A DNA stretch of 64,000 bases from Paragonimus westermani (GCA_008508345.1 QNGE01001233.1:103292-167291); one strand, 5' to 3'. Counted from the first letter of the stretch, positions 24,125-36,130 are shown. Notes: a model not told the origin generated them from the sequence alone. Numbers and translations are program-made.

Positions 24125-24450
24125 ATGTTTTCTTATTTACACCAATTGATTACGATGAAGAACGATGTCACTACCGAACAGTTTGTGGAATCACGGTTCC
24201 TCGTGAAACAAGCCGTCATGCTCAAGTGGACCACAGGACATGTGCAATCGCTACGGACGTGCACTAATCAGTTGCTATACAGCCAACTCACACTGCGTCC
24301 GATTGTGCACCAACTGTTGAAGAACGTCTGTCTGTTGAAGCCAAAACAGTTCATTCGAGCCTTGGCGATTTGTTGTTGCATGCAGATGGGGATTACGGAT
24401 ATCCCAGAGATGGTTGCTGGTGGTTTATATGACATCGGAGGATATAAAAC
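24125..24450 (+). other. Possible exon after a strong 3' splice site, unknown gene
   Basis: A tract TGTATTTTTTTCCAG ends at 24124. After it one frame stays open without a stop to 24595 and encodes helical sequence (TTEQFVESRFLVKQAVMLKW, then LLKNVCLLKPKQFIRALAIC). A second frame from the same acceptor gives 48 codons ending in a TAA. Sequence to about 24450 has less AT bias than the flanks. I recognise no domain and cannot choose between the frames, so this is only a candidate. Confidence 0.28.
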
Positions 24451-24933
24451 AAATGTTGTTGATACTTTTTTTAATTTCTACACTACTACCAGTCCCCACA
24501 CACTAAAAATGCGCTGGATCGTCTCATTTTTCTTTCTGATGCACTACGATGTTTATACTAGCATACCAGTACTGGATCTTTTTTCGCTCAACTGATAAGA
24601 ACAGGAAAGTAATATACACATGGGAATATTGTAAGTGATTGGTATGAGTAAACAATAAAGGTTTTGTGAAAAACTGCTTTGACACAGTTTGATCCCCTCA
24701 GCACCACACATACCGATTACTCAAATCTAGTGCATACGGACAAGTATCACATAGGTCCTTCAGGCATTCATCCAACATATTATTACTCAACGGTCAATAA
24801 GGCACTAGTAAAGCCTTTGAATAACTGATGGGTTTTGATAAGTAAGAGAACAAATAGTGAGTGTTGAGGGAAACAGATCATCTCGTTTGCCGTACCCGCA
24901 GTGAAAACGGCTTCATTTTCGTTACCTTTCTAC

Positions 24934-26286
24934 ATATCTGTTTCCATTTTAGGCACAAGGCGTGGGGGCGGAAACGTGATTGGTCTAACTAACCCAAAGA
25001 GACAACTAATCTCAATTACAGTACTTCAAATTAGCTACTTTGACCGAGGATCGGGTCTGAACCAGCTAGTAACACACTGGCCCTGACAGTTAACGGATTA
25101 CAATCACACCTATTTCCAATGGTGGGTGAGGCTGTCCTTCATTATGGAACTCTCGGCAAGCACTTTCCAGATCCGTATGATACGGTGCGTTATCGCATAT
25201 CAGCACAACGTGTGACCTAGGTGTACTGATCTTAATCCGATCTAGTAGGAATGGCAGACATCCGTTACAGTCGCGGCTGCTGTGTACTCCTGTCCTCATC
25301 GTATAACATTATCGGTCTGGATGTTATAGTTCAAATCAAATGAGGATTACGGTTCCGGCTGTGTCAACGACACACGTGCCCTCGTCCTTCTTAATGAACG
25401 TCCAAGTTATCTCGTACAGAATAAATTGAAGTTCGTCTGATCAGTCCACCAAGTCGTCTTTGTGTTTGTATAACACGCCATCAGTCGATAAGAAAACAGC
25501 CGCCGTTATTCCGGATTCTCAGTGGGGCTCATAACAACTAGTATTTGACACAGTCTCTTGACATTCATGCACCAGCCACTTAAGTATCGATTGATCGTTG
25601 TGGTCGATAAACCCTTCCGAAACCCAGTTTTGACACGCAGTCTCAAAAAACTGCAGTGTAATCGTTAAATCTACGAGACTCCAGTCCAGCAGCATATCGA
25701 TCTCTGATTTCACTAGAATCCTGCTTTCATGTCCCCTGCGAGGTTGAGCTTCATAACGGGTGCATTCCACATGAAGCCACTTTAAACAGTATCACACTTG
25801 ACACCGTTGAGAAGATTAACTGTGTGCTTCAGGAATACGTCTACGTGTTTCCCGACTGATGTGAATGTACATGCGTCCGTCGACCGTGTATGCAAGAAAA
25901 ATAACGAATGTTTTCACAAACTGGCTCACCCTCATATTACACCTCGAGGTCTACCACGACCTCAAAACTCATCCTCCAATGGAGGTGAGATCCACAGACA
26001 CTCCTGTCAAAGGAACCAATACGACCCACAGTTTTGATGGGCTTGTAGAAACAGGGTCAACTGACCGCTAACCCCGTTCCGATTAGACAAAGCCGTTGAT
26101 ACCCCTCAGAAAACCCGTACCACTTCTTCGGTCAAATTAGCCTATGTGAAGTACTGTAATTGAGATTAGTTGTCTCTTCGGGTTAGTTAGACCAATCACG
26201 TTTTCGCCCTCGAGTCCAGGATTTTAATGTGGAATTGCTTTAACATGTAATGGAAAGTCTTGTGCCTAAAATGGAAACAGATATTT
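24934..26286 (-). mobile_element. Tc1/mariner-like DNA transposon relic with terminal inverted repeats
   Basis: The left end (24934-24959 and 24970-25046) matches the reverse complement of the right end (26260-26285 and about 26120-26205). The outer arms are identical over ATATCTGTTTCCATTTTAGG and five further bases, and the inner arms share AACGTGATTGGTCTAACTAA. The left arm lacks about 45 bases present in the right arm. Between the arms the minus strand encodes a broken transposase: a DQTNFNLFC segment (25430, normally DETNFNLFC) and, in the open frame 25299-25090, VVLICDNAPYHTDLES, which is the second catalytic Asp block of Tc1-like DDE enzymes. The third catalytic region is degraded next to the left arm. 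Stops and frameshifts are frequent. Confidence 0.82.
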
Positions 26287-26289
26287 AGA

Positions 26290-27315
26290 AATTTATAGTA
26301 TGATTATGAGTTCGGACCATCAATTTAACACTAGTTCACAAGTCAAGAAATCGATTCGCCAACATGCATGGTAATGGTGTGATCTGACTAAGTCAAACCA
26401 CCTGTCCATGGAGTCGTTGTTGTTCGCTACCATAACAACTTTGGGGAAACTTATTGATCCCTTTTGCGGTTTCACAGGTGCTCGCTAGTTTGCGACCCAA
26501 CCATAAGTGGCCGATTACTTTCAGCTCCTACAGAAAGGAAACCCAAATTTTAGGAAGTTATATGCAGTATGTTGATTCCCAGCCAACTAATCAACACGCT
26601 AATTATGCTATTTCAGTACACAATTTCTGTTTGCAAACAGACTATTCAAATGAAGTTCGAAGTCAGACTTAAGACTACCTGATTAACAACACTTATTTAC
26701 CAAACAGAGAAAATAAAAGCTCGCACGGAGGGAATCGCGAAGATTGGACAATGTGTATAAAGTCAATTAAAAAGAAACCTGAAAAATGGTGCGAAATATC
26801 CACCGGTTTTCTCTCCAAGTGGCCACTGTCAGTAACATCACAATCGAAACCATACGAATAGACGGGCAAAGGGTTTATCGTGGTTGAGCTAGCGTACATA
26901 GTCCTATCATTCTGTCTGTGAATAAACGGTAGAACTTTTAGGTGGGGTTTAACTGTTTTCTACCATTCTCACAAGGGAACGAGGAGTATGAACGAAGGAC
27001 GTAGACAGTGAAAGGAAATACCTGAGGTGCAGTCAAACCGCGAGATGGTGCGTGTGGACGACGTATGGCCTGTTTACAAATGCTACGGTCAAGATGTCCA
27101 TATCCCTAGTGGTCTGCGGATAAGCGGCCGTAAGAGGCGCGAAGTCTGTACGAATCGCCTTTAAGTATAAAGCTTACAGTCATTACCCATGATTACGTTC
27201 CTTGTGCTGTTGATACCAACTGCAGTCTTACAGGTGAATAGGCGTAATAGAAACCTGTAACTTATTCAAGAAGCGCTATCCTCCTGGACTGTAGACGCCT
27301 GTGACAATCAGTGGT
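26290..27315. other. No recognisable gene
   Basis: Nothing conserved is visible between the Tc1-like relic and the Penelope fragment. Some of 27100-27315 may be decayed Penelope RT sequence, but no block is legible. Confidence 0.35.
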
Positions 27316-27319
27316 TAGA

Positions 27320-27815
27320 TGTTAACGTATACGTTGATCGGGGTGGTTTGTCTAGCTTCGTTCCGTCGATTCAAAATATACTTTGCTGAAGCTCTTTATC
27401 GACAGATTGGTTACGGAGCGGTGGACTCACCTCTAGGTTTGATCCTGGCTGCTATTTTCATGGGGAAACTGAGAAGTGAACAGTTGCGTGCGAATATCGA
27501 TGTAGATGTGGATCATCCTACATAGGCAGTACCGAGCGCCAGTTGCAAACCAGGGGCACGGAGCACATCCCAAAGTGGGTCAAGAAAGAGATTACGTAAG
27601 CATATGACGTCACAGCCGCGCATAGAAACAAGGTGCCTGCATCGTCTATTGCGCGTCATAGTCTTATGGCGCAACACCAGTGTGATCCCACAACGGTATT
27701 TCGCGTTATCTACTCAACGTCACACAGGTGAGCACTGCGTTACGTCGAAGCGATTGCAATCCGAAAGTTCTAACCCGTGTTGTGTGTTCAGCAACAACTG
27801 TTTGTAGAGTTGTCG
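27320..27815 (+). mobile_element. Penelope-like element fragment, RT joined to GIY-YIG by internal deletion
   Basis: The plus-strand frame 27319-27525 contains ALYRQIGYGAVDSPLGLILA then IFMGKL, the RT block normally reading YRQIDGVAMGSPLGPLLADIFMxKL. About ten bases after its stop the sequence becomes the middle of the GIY-YIG domain (TERQLQTRGTEHIPKWVKKE, 27535-27595). It continues through SSIARHSLMAQHQCDPTTVF to YVEAIAIRKF and LCVQQQLFVEL at about 27805. The YVDD box and the connector between them are missing, so roughly 150 codons were deleted. Three in-frame stops are present. This copy is in the opposite orientation to the two other Penelope copies in the window. Confidence 0.8.
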
Positions 27816-27829
27816 CTACCATGGTTGTG

Positions 27830-29160
27830 ACAATGATTGTGCACTCTAACACTTCGCTTTCTCTAGTATCTTGTTCGCCTTCTCATACTGATATATAAAT
27901 GGTCTGTAGTATGCACTCGTAAAGATGCAGCGAAATTTATCTGGACATAAATCGTGCAATATCAGCCTACTGTCTTCTTTATTCAAATTTTCGAGGGGAA
28001 AAGAATGTTTCAGATTAACATTCTTATTGGGAAGATCAGACAAGTGATGGACATTTTTATTGGAAATGCCTAAATTATTACATTCTTTGTTTTCTATTTG
28101 TCCTACCCGTCTCACATATCAGGATGCGTAAATATTCTGAAAGCCTAATTGTATTGCAAGTTGACTGTATGAGAAATGTGATAAAGACTATAGCAACCAT
28201 CACTTGAGAAAGTCCAAGTTCGATCGCTGTTGGCTAGTTACTGACAAACGGGGCGGCTTACCTCTCGAGGGGGCTTACAAAAAGTTATCCATTGGCACTG
28301 CCAAAACAAACGTTTGACATCAACAGCTTCCTCTATAGTGAGCAAAATGACATTAACTACTAAATGAAAGTTCTTTTCTTCAAAATGACAGCCACCGCGT
28401 CACCTACGGGGTGCTGATTTTTAATATACGATCAACCATTTAAAATACCTATGTAATTGCATTGCTTGGGCTGCTGACGATGCGTTTGAATTCTCCACAC
28501 AGAGCCGTTCTCACATCACCCAAACGTTCACCACATATACGTGCCTGTTATATACACGTCGTTGCTAAATGAATCATTTGCTACCTGTGATCTGTTATTC
28601 TGCAACCTCCCGCTGCTTTACCCACAGTCGTGTTCGCAAATATAAAAAATGATTTGAAAAATTTCACCATGGATGCATTCGTGGGCAACTCGTTGGGTTC
28701 CAAAATAAAAAGATGTTTCGTCCATTCAGGGCAGTACTTCAGGCTTACGATACAACAGTTTCGTTTGCAAACAAAGCGGATTCAGAAATGGCAACAAGGG
28801 TACGTAAGTATCCTGTGGTGGCATTAGTTTCTCACTAACACATTGAAGCAGCTTTCGAATATCTGTATCAGAACGTTGCACTACCAGAGGATTCTACACT
28901 CTCGCTGCGGTAAGTCGAAAATAATTGGATTGGTTGGTCGACAATCCAAGATAAAATCTTATGTCCTACACTGATTTCATTGTCACAATTCTACGTCCAC
29001 AGATTCCATCAACGTTTAACTGCAACGCGTTGAATGTACATCAGTCGTGCAGTTCGGTTGCATAAGGGTTAAATGGTTCAACTGAAGAACGACACACTGC
29101 AAAGATCAGCAAATCGCCATGCAAGCATCTAATTGCCTGGAATCTCATAAACATTGTTGG
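27830..29160. other. No recognisable gene
   Basis: AT-rich sequence with no conserved block, splice-supported frame or second copy in the window. Confidence 0.35.
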
Positions 29161-29163
29161 GTC

Positions 29164-29730
29164 TGTTGAAGCTTGTCTTGTATGTTTTTCGTCTTTGTTT
29201 GCTATGATACAGAACGGTGAATTCGTTGAGGCGTGTTTGGTTTGTATGTAAAAAGCCGATCTTAAATTTGACTTTGTTAGCCGCTGCTGTGTGTAGTAAA
29301 CGACAGTGACCAAGTTTGCACCATAATTGCACAATGTATACTTTCCTTCTCTTATAACTCTCATTCCTTATCAAACAAAACTTTCCTACTTGATATTGTT
29401 CGACATGTACCCACCTTCATCCGAACCCGATTGTTTTTATGAGCTCTGTTTCCCGTTGACTGTCAGCCGTCGGCAGATTCTTGTTTCCGTTACTGTGTTT
29501 TGGACCCCTTCCTGTAGAATAATTTGTGTCTTAGGGTGAGACATCACATTTATTGTGATGTTATTCAATACAGCCTTATAATTTCCAGTCTTTTCGATCG
29601 CCTTTTCTGACATTTTTTCGGACTTGGAAGATAGTCCTGTTAACCCGACCGTCTGAATAAGCGTTATTGGAAATGTCGATTACTTGTTACTGAGTGAATC
29701 ACCCCTAAATCACCAGGAGCGATTTAACAG
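29164..29730 (+). repeat. LTR-like dispersed repeat, copy B
   Basis: This is the second copy of the 9571-10151 repeat, in the same orientation and of similar length (567 bases). It is best conserved at the 3' end (TTTCGATCGCCTTTTCTGAC, then AATCACCAGGAGCGATTTAA) and around 29250-29300. No gag or pol sequence follows it, so it may be a solo LTR. Confidence 0.6.
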
Positions 29731-29734
29731 ACAT

Positions 29735-32215
29735 TTTTGAAAATGAAAATCTTCCCATCAAGATGAAGATCGCTTGAAATGGCATCCATGGAACGATTGC
29801 AACGCAGAAAGAATTATCAGGATCTGGATGGACGAAGTTTCATGCTGTTTGTTAACTTCCGATCCAGGACCATGGTTGAATTTTTGACTTGGGAGGACAA
29901 TTAAGCTGCACCTTCTTGATTTGGTTAGAATGAGTTACAGTCGTCTTCACTGTACTGAAGGATACCCATGGAAACTGGCGGAGATGTCTATAACGGTAGG
30001 GTTTCTAATGCGTATTTGTAATTTGCGTAACTTGAGTACTGTGTCCCAGTAAGGAATTCTCAAACGTTTGAATTTTCATTTAGTTAAAAGAACTGCCAAT
30101 CGTGATAGAAAAATCTGAAAATTATCGCTCTAATCATGTTCAGTGCAACGGTGGGAGAGTAGTTCGTTTACAAGACATGACAGAACATGTATTCAACTAG
30201 TTGGCACAAACTAACAGACTTGGTTCACTAAAACATGTTGATTGAGGCTTCAGTTATGTGAGAGAAAACAAGTGATTTTTGAGAGCATACACTACCAAAC
30301 ACAAGAGGCACGAACACCTCTCCTGGACAGTTAGAACTCTGTTTTATTGTCTTTCGAGTAAACGCAGGCAGTGTGCTAGGAACTGACTGTGTACATACGT
30401 CTACGCGAAGTGATTCCGTGCCAATTTTCTAATCAGGCACTTTTGCCATGCCTGTGGTAGCAAACACCATCGACTATGTTACTTGTGGTGATCGATAACT
30501 TCACCTTACCGCGGACCTCTACCTCATTCATATGGATTTCCGGATTTTACCAAAAAACCTGCGCGACTTATATCGATCAAACTACAGTGTACATCGTTCG
30601 GCCTGTGTTCTATTTCCATATTGATGCTTTCCGTAGTCTTCTGTAAGTAAATCATACGAGGTTTATGATACTGAAAAGCCAGGCCTGTCCGACTTGATGG
30701 TTCTTTAATGTTTTGGGGTGGTAATAAGCAGTGCTAACAGTCGACGGATTTGACTTTACTGATAATGAAACCTTTATTTTACGTAGAGCGAGCAGGATGT
30801 TACACGGCCATTTTAAACGACTGATCTGATCTCACGTCTGCCAGCAGACAGGCAAAAAATTACGGTTTCGTGAACCAAGAACGCGGATGGCGCAAGGGTT
30901 GTTTATTTGGAAAACCAATACAGGGATTATGCGCCTGTATCTGCGCACGATACAGGTCTCAGAACGTCAATGTTGCTATGGACGCCAGTGCTCAGTTCGT
31001 TTATGTACCAAGAACCATTTCATGTGAGGTTGCACATCAATGCTTCTTGTATTTTCGATATCAGAATGCATGCTCCTGCCTCACTACTGAATGGTATTGG
31101 CATAATTAGTACAGAGCGATCGCTCATCCTCATTACAGCAGGTAACGTGCATTCTGATCTAAGACATACCCGTCAAACAAACTGGTGAACTAAGACAATT
31201 GACTGACACCTCACCGGATTATCATCATCTATCCCAAACTGATTAAATAAACAGCACGCGGGATTCCCTTACTCCGAGAAGCCCTCACCGAATACCGAAA
31301 ATTTAGTTATATGAAACCAGCCTCTGGTTTTGGGTAGATGTATTTTTGTCCGTGTTTCATTCAAAACATATCAACAGTAGCAACCAATACGTCTTACACA
31401 ATGGCATCTCGTTCGCATCTCATCGATTACTTTAACGAAATTAACACGAACATTATTTATTGGGGGTGATCAGTAAAGCAAAAACAATGTAGTCATGCCT
31501 GAGAAAGTCAATCAGGTAGCCAAAAGGGAAACACCAATATGCAGCTGAAGCGTATGCAGTGATAGGAGACGTAATCGAATTGTGACGGGTAAAAGGGTAA
31601 TCGGAGTCCAGAAGGAAAGAGATATGACTAAAGGATCCGTAGGGATCAAACAGGAGGAATAAGGTATGGTTGGAAAATCAATACATTTCGAGAAGGAGTT
31701 AAAAGAATGCACACCGGTTAATATCGATCACTCACTGTTTCTCACTTTCAGTGTTGCTGAAGCTAAACGGTGAGCTGAAGCTGTGTTTCATAAAGCTCAT
31801 ACAAGAATAGTCTTTGCAGGAAGAAGAACTGAGAGATCATTGAGATTCCAATTAGTTAGTCTTGAGGTTACAAGTAAACTCCAAGGAAAGGTGCTCATAG
31901 GTTATGATTTCGTTGGCACCTCATCTTCCCACAATTATGGTTCATGTTGTCAATACCTAGCTAATAGGACCTGAAGGATTGATAACGCATGCAGTTTTGG
32001 CACTGGAGGTCAGGAAGGGTTATGTCGATCTTCATTCATGCAAAAGAAGAATGTGGGGTGGGAAGATCCATAGTTACATAGAGGCTATAATGGCGATTCA
32101 CGGAATTTGCATGGTAAGACAGGCATTTTGACAAAATTACAATATAACTGTGTGACCATGGTACGATGATCCGACAAACATCGTAAACACGAAATTCGAG
32201 ATACGTCGAACGTAC
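29735..32215. other. No recognisable gene
   Basis: No conserved protein block, RNA or repeat match was found. The open frames near 30870-31190 overlap each other, lack splice support and match nothing I recognise. Confidence 0.35.
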
Positions 32216-32220
32216 AACAC

Positions 32221-32390
32221 TCTTCGAATAGCCCCCATGTGTTCACCAATAATAAAGACGAATTGGCAAACGGTCTGTTCTCAGTTATTCATCATCGATT
32301 CGAATACATGACACTCAATATCAGCATGGCTGTCAAACGAGCAAAGTCAAGTACACTTCATTACGTAATAACTTCTAACGGTCCGGAAAT
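32221..32390 (+). repeat. Unnamed dispersed repeat, copy A
   Basis: About 170 bases related to 48601-48780 (plus) and 48973-49115 (minus). Shared landmarks are TTCGAATAG(A/C)CCCATG at the start and GGTTATTCATCATCG (here CAGTTATTCATCATCG) in the middle. A CATCATGG(T/C)(T/C)GTCAA segment (here CAGCATGGCTGTCAA) follows. No coding frame is conserved between copies. Confidence 0.6.
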
Positions 32391-32708
32391 GCAATCGTGC
32401 ATAAAGCTGAGAACGTCTACTCACCAAAACCTTGAGCAAATTCGGCGGTATTTGTGGTGAGCGAAGGATCATCTATCAGAACGAAAATCGTTGAAATTCT
32501 CAGTTAATTCCAACATAGATGGCACTGGCCGTCCATGTGAGGTTGAATTAGTTTTCGAAAGAAAGTATATTGCAAGGGTTATCGACTGGAGTTAACAGGC
32601 AGTAACTGTGTCTCTTCTCACGACGATCGGGCAACCTGATCACCGCTCACAAGCGAAAGTGGTTGAGCGTTCAGATTTGATAGTTCCGTCGTGCCTAATG
32701 TGAGGTCA

Positions 32709-32765
32709 GTGGCGCAGTGGTCAGCACGGTTGCCTCATGAATGGAATGGCTGGAGTTCAAATCCC
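32709..32765 (+). promoter_or_regulatory. tRNA-like internal pol III promoter of SINE copy 2
   Basis: Box A is GTGGCGCAGTGG (32709-32720), and box B is GGAGTTCAAATCCC (32752-32765), close to the tRNA consensus GGTTCRANYCC. The spacing is as in copy 1. The sequence around the boxes is tRNA-derived, but it is not a functional tRNA gene. Confidence 0.78.
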
Positions 32766-32782
32766 GGCCGTGGCATGGATAT

Positions 32783-32827
32783 GCACTACTGACGAGCTCT
32801 AATGAGAGCGAAACTGGAGTCTAGTGC
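32783..32827 (+). ncRNA. Type I hammerhead ribozyme, one variable-position change
   Basis: The layout and length (45 nt) match copy 1: stem I GCACTA/TAGTGC, core CTGACGA, stem II GCTCT/AGAGC with AATG loop, GAAA, a two-pair stem III around TGGA, and cleavage triplet GTC. Predicted cleavage is between 32821 and 32822. The only core difference is C instead of T at position 7 (CTGACGA), which is the one position of the CUGANGA core that tolerates any base, so activity is expected. The stem III palindrome of copy 1 is lost (CTGGAG). Confidence 0.87.
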
Positions 32828-32929
32828 TTCTTTTCGAAAGAGGCTGACTGGAAAGTCTATCTGAACGCGAATTCTGCGATCAAATGTGAAAATAAACCAA
32901 ATCCCCGACTACTCATTAGTAATATACGA

Positions 32930-34275
32930 TAAGAGTTTTTGGATCCTTCTGATCTGGCAACGTGACTGGTAGTTTTACTGAAAGAAAATCGAATCGTATC
33001 CCCATGTCAAAAAGCAGAGAAGTTTTTTCGCTACTTAAATTGTCCCATGTTTAAACAGTAGCTTTCGTGTACGGCAATTACATTTTATGCAAAATCAGTC
33101 TACAATTATCTTCCAAACTGTTTTGTACTTCCGTATGCAGATCTTTAATTACACCGCGCCTTCAGTGAATTTATGTGAGAAAAAATTTCCAACATTGGGT
33201 AATTGTTTTGATGATGGAATATTATTTTTTGTCACATTTGTTGAATTAAAAAAGCATGTCGTTATTCCAGCTGCTGACGTATCAGACATTTTGTGCTGGT
33301 TTGCCAATAACTTGAATTGAGTCCAGGATAGCATTTAAAGATCGTGTCTATCGACCAGCCGTCCGATAATCTATTTAATCCATGGAATAACCGAAATGAT
33401 AGCCGCAATCTAGTGATCTTTATAAATTAACAGGCACCAAACACCTGTCAGTAATTCATTCTTCCAAACTGAACGCTGTTATCCAAGTGAATATGCGTGT
33501 ATTCAAAATCTAGATAAGGGTTTTCCGGTCATCTGTTAGTATTCATTGTAAATTTTAGAAAATCAAGTTTGTGCATTCTCCCTCAGATACAGAGTAAATT
33601 TATAGCACTAAGAATTTAGTTGTATGCTTTTAAAAAGCAATCGTCAATAACAATATTAAAGTCATGCAAAAGTGTTTTTGTGAATAAAATGCCACGAACA
33701 AAATGTTCTAAATAAACCTATGTTTCCTTTAGCTCGCCGTAAATGTGTGAATTACCCGAGTCGATTCATAACTGACTGAGATATGTCATCACTAAAACCT
33801 TCACGATATAGTCCATTGACAACTTACAGTCCAACTTACATCAGCAACCCACGTTTCCTTATCAGAAGGGCTAGAGACTACGTTCAACCTATACACCATT
33901 TATTTCGCAAGGACATGTACAACGGTACACACTGGGTTGGATTACGCATGCCTTATATTCGTATCGAAACAGACTACATCTCCATGTGTGATTGAAACTT
34001 ATTATTTGTGAATGTCATAGAATCTTAATCGGACACAGGCATAGTGCAACGTGCAGAAGCTAATTTCCCTGTCTCCAACTCACAGTCCTGTAGACCCGGC
34101 AGCAAAACTGCATATCAGTCGCAGAGTTATTAACTTAAATGGTTTGCGACATACATGACAGACACCGCGATGGTCCCAGAAAAGAGGCTTGGACTGAGTT
34201 GTTTGCGGTGTAAAGTCGCTTATGGATTATACGAAAACGTAGGACAATCAACGCGTACACCTATTCGCATTGCTG
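32930..34275. other. No recognisable gene
   Basis: No conserved block or matched repeat was seen. The opposing frames near 33087-33334 have no splice support. Confidence 0.35.
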
Positions 34276-34278
34276 ATT

Positions 34279-34463
34279 TGTATCCACACATATTGAGCAG
34301 TAGTACATTGTTATTCGCCCTAGTTACATATACCCCCATAGTGCACACATGCTGTTCGTGTAGGGGGTTCTGGCCCTCGACTTCCAGGCGTTGAGAAATG
34401 CCACTTAGTTCCCGAATGTACGCACTATGTTACTCACAAACGAAGACGCGAGCTATACAACAC
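34279..34463 (+). repeat. LTR-like direct repeat flanking the gypsy relic, left copy
   Basis: About 185 bases match 37479-37667 in the same orientation. Both begin TGTATCCACACATATTG and share CTTAGTTCCCGAATGTACG and CTCACAAACGAAG. They bracket the gypsy pol remnant. Length and TG start would suit a short or truncated LTR; for the minus-strand element this would be the 3' side. Confidence 0.6.
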
Positions 34464-34539
34464 TCATTTCTCTTCTTTGTTCATTCTGCAAATGCTGAAG
34501 AATTCTGTTCGAACGATGCAGTGTTGTCTCCCGGTTTAT

Positions 34540-36130
34540 TGATCTTATATTGGTTTGATGCACCAGCATATCGTGCCACCTTACAAACTCACTGCCATGT
34601 ACTCGTTTCATTTCGCAGTTCCTTTTGGTCGTGTATACTGGAAATTTTGAAAGTTACCAAATACGGACCTCTCCATTTAAGTAAAAGTTTTCACAAGCCC
34701 CGGCCTTTGACACCAGTGTTCCGATGATCTCGCTATTTCACCCTTTCTTTTGGATTGAACATTCTAGGTTTGAAAAATCACGAAGCTGTTGATTGCTGTT
34801 TTGTGTGCTTGCGGCATTTTCAGATGTCATTTAGTTGTTCCTTGTACGGTAACCAAGTCTCTGGCGAAATTGCTGCACTGTGGCCGTATTCCAATGGTTT
34901 GATACACCGGAAGTAGAGGGGTTCTACCGTACTTCATTTGTAATTGAGATTCATTCCTGCTGGCGTGAACAAACGCACGATGGACCGAAAACATTAGTGT
35001 TACTGCACGCTCCCGGTCGCATCCCTTAGCTGACAGCCATTCCTTGATCGTTCGGTCGTTAAGTGCAGTTAGCTCATTCGTCTGCTGGTGATATGGTTTT
35101 GTTCAGATTCACTTGATTCTCAATTACTGCATGCGTGTTCGAAACATCCTGCTTTCGAAGCGTGGTCCCAGATTCGTAAAGATCGACTTCGACATGCCGT
35201 GGTTCTATATGATGTGGTTCATCATTTCTCCCACCGTAGACGTCTTTTGAACCGGAACGTCAGCCGTTTCGATCTAACGGGTAAAATGTTCGCGGGCGGT
35301 CATTAAAAATGAGCCCATAAGGTATACCGACCAGAGTTCAAAAACTTTAGGTAGCAGTATTGGCTGTAAGGGTTGTTGAGTTCCCCATTGTCATCTTCAG
35401 TAGCTAACACTGTTGACGAGCAAGTACGTAAGCCGTCACATTGCCTTTCATGTTTGATCAATAGGCTCTTTGTTGCAGCAGACCGTACGCCCTGTTGCAT
35501 CCGGTGTGTACCATTTCATGGAAGCTTGCTACCGGTTTCCTCTCCAGTCATATTGGGGTGGCCACCACAGGAGGGCGGCCAACTCCATGCCGCTACGTCA
35601 ACATCGCCGCACTGATTAGGCCAAACCCTTTCCAATGGAAAGCGACTATTTTCAGCTCTTCAATCTTGGTAGTTGTTGGGTTCCTCATGCTTCTTACCGG
35701 AGCGTCAGTCATGTTCTGCAGGATCTTGTCCTGGCGCTGTAGAAGCATTAGTGTTTGTGGGTCTTGCTTCATTACTAAATCATTGAATCCAAAAGTCCCT
35801 AGGAGAATTCCATCGTCTATTTGCAGTCAAAAAGGAAAATCAGTGGCGCGACCGCTAAAATCGGACAGACAATTAATTGTAAAATCATATTCTTGTGAAT
35901 GCCCATTGGGCTAGTTTGTCTCGCAAGTCCCTCGCAGTGTTGATCCATTCTAGAGGTTTGCCATCAATCTTCACGTGGAAGTGCTGACCCAACAAGTACG
36001 ACCTTTACTTGTTCAAAGCCCAGACGATTGCCAGACGTTCCTCCACATTGGGTAAACACTTCTAACAGCTGGGTTCAGGACTCTGCTGGCATATTCCATT
36101 ACTCCTTTCTCGATATTGTCTGCTTTAAGC
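34540..36130 (-). mobile_element. Ty3/gypsy LTR retrotransposon pol relic (RNase H and integrase)
   Basis: The minus strand gives, from high to low coordinates, RNase H blocks VMEYASRVLNPAVRSVYP (about 36115-36060), NVEERLAIVWALNK (36050-36010) and YLLGQHFHVKIDGKPLEWIN with LAQWAFTRI (36000-35889). Then come decayed integrase sequence with NLNKTISPADE (35090), the integrase end RAFVHASRNESQLQMKYGRT and LLPVYQTIG (about 35010-34900), and a GPY/F-like module LLLKWRGPYLVTF (34690-34650). The blocks are in several frames with stops between. RT, protease and gag are absent, and only about 1.3 kb lies between RNase H and the right-hand repeat, so the element is internally deleted. Plus-strand open frames over this region are antisense shadows. 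Confidence 0.82.

Larger units (their letters stand above)
32576..32922 (+). mobile_element. tRNA-derived hammerhead SINE, copy 2, with unit junction
   Basis: This copy matches copy 1 (8633-9046) from GGGTTATCGACTGGAGTTAA onward through the A and B boxes, the hammerhead and the tail ending CAAATGTGAA at 32890. It lacks the first 130 or so bases of the unit. Directly after the tail, at 32895, comes AACCAAATCCCCGACTACTC, followed by ATTAGTAAT. That is the very beginning of the unit as defined by copy 1. A unit end is therefore joined to a unit start, head to tail. Confidence 0.87.

Noticed and set aside
32701..32775. tRNA gene at the A and B boxes of the SINE
   Set aside because: Boxes are good, but no acceptor stem, anticodon stem or anticodon loop can be formed; it is a tRNA-derived promoter region of a repeat.
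34155..35914. Plus-strand frames at 34155, 34398, 35373 and 35495
   Set aside because: They lie over the LTR-like repeat and antisense to gypsy integrase and RNase H remnants.
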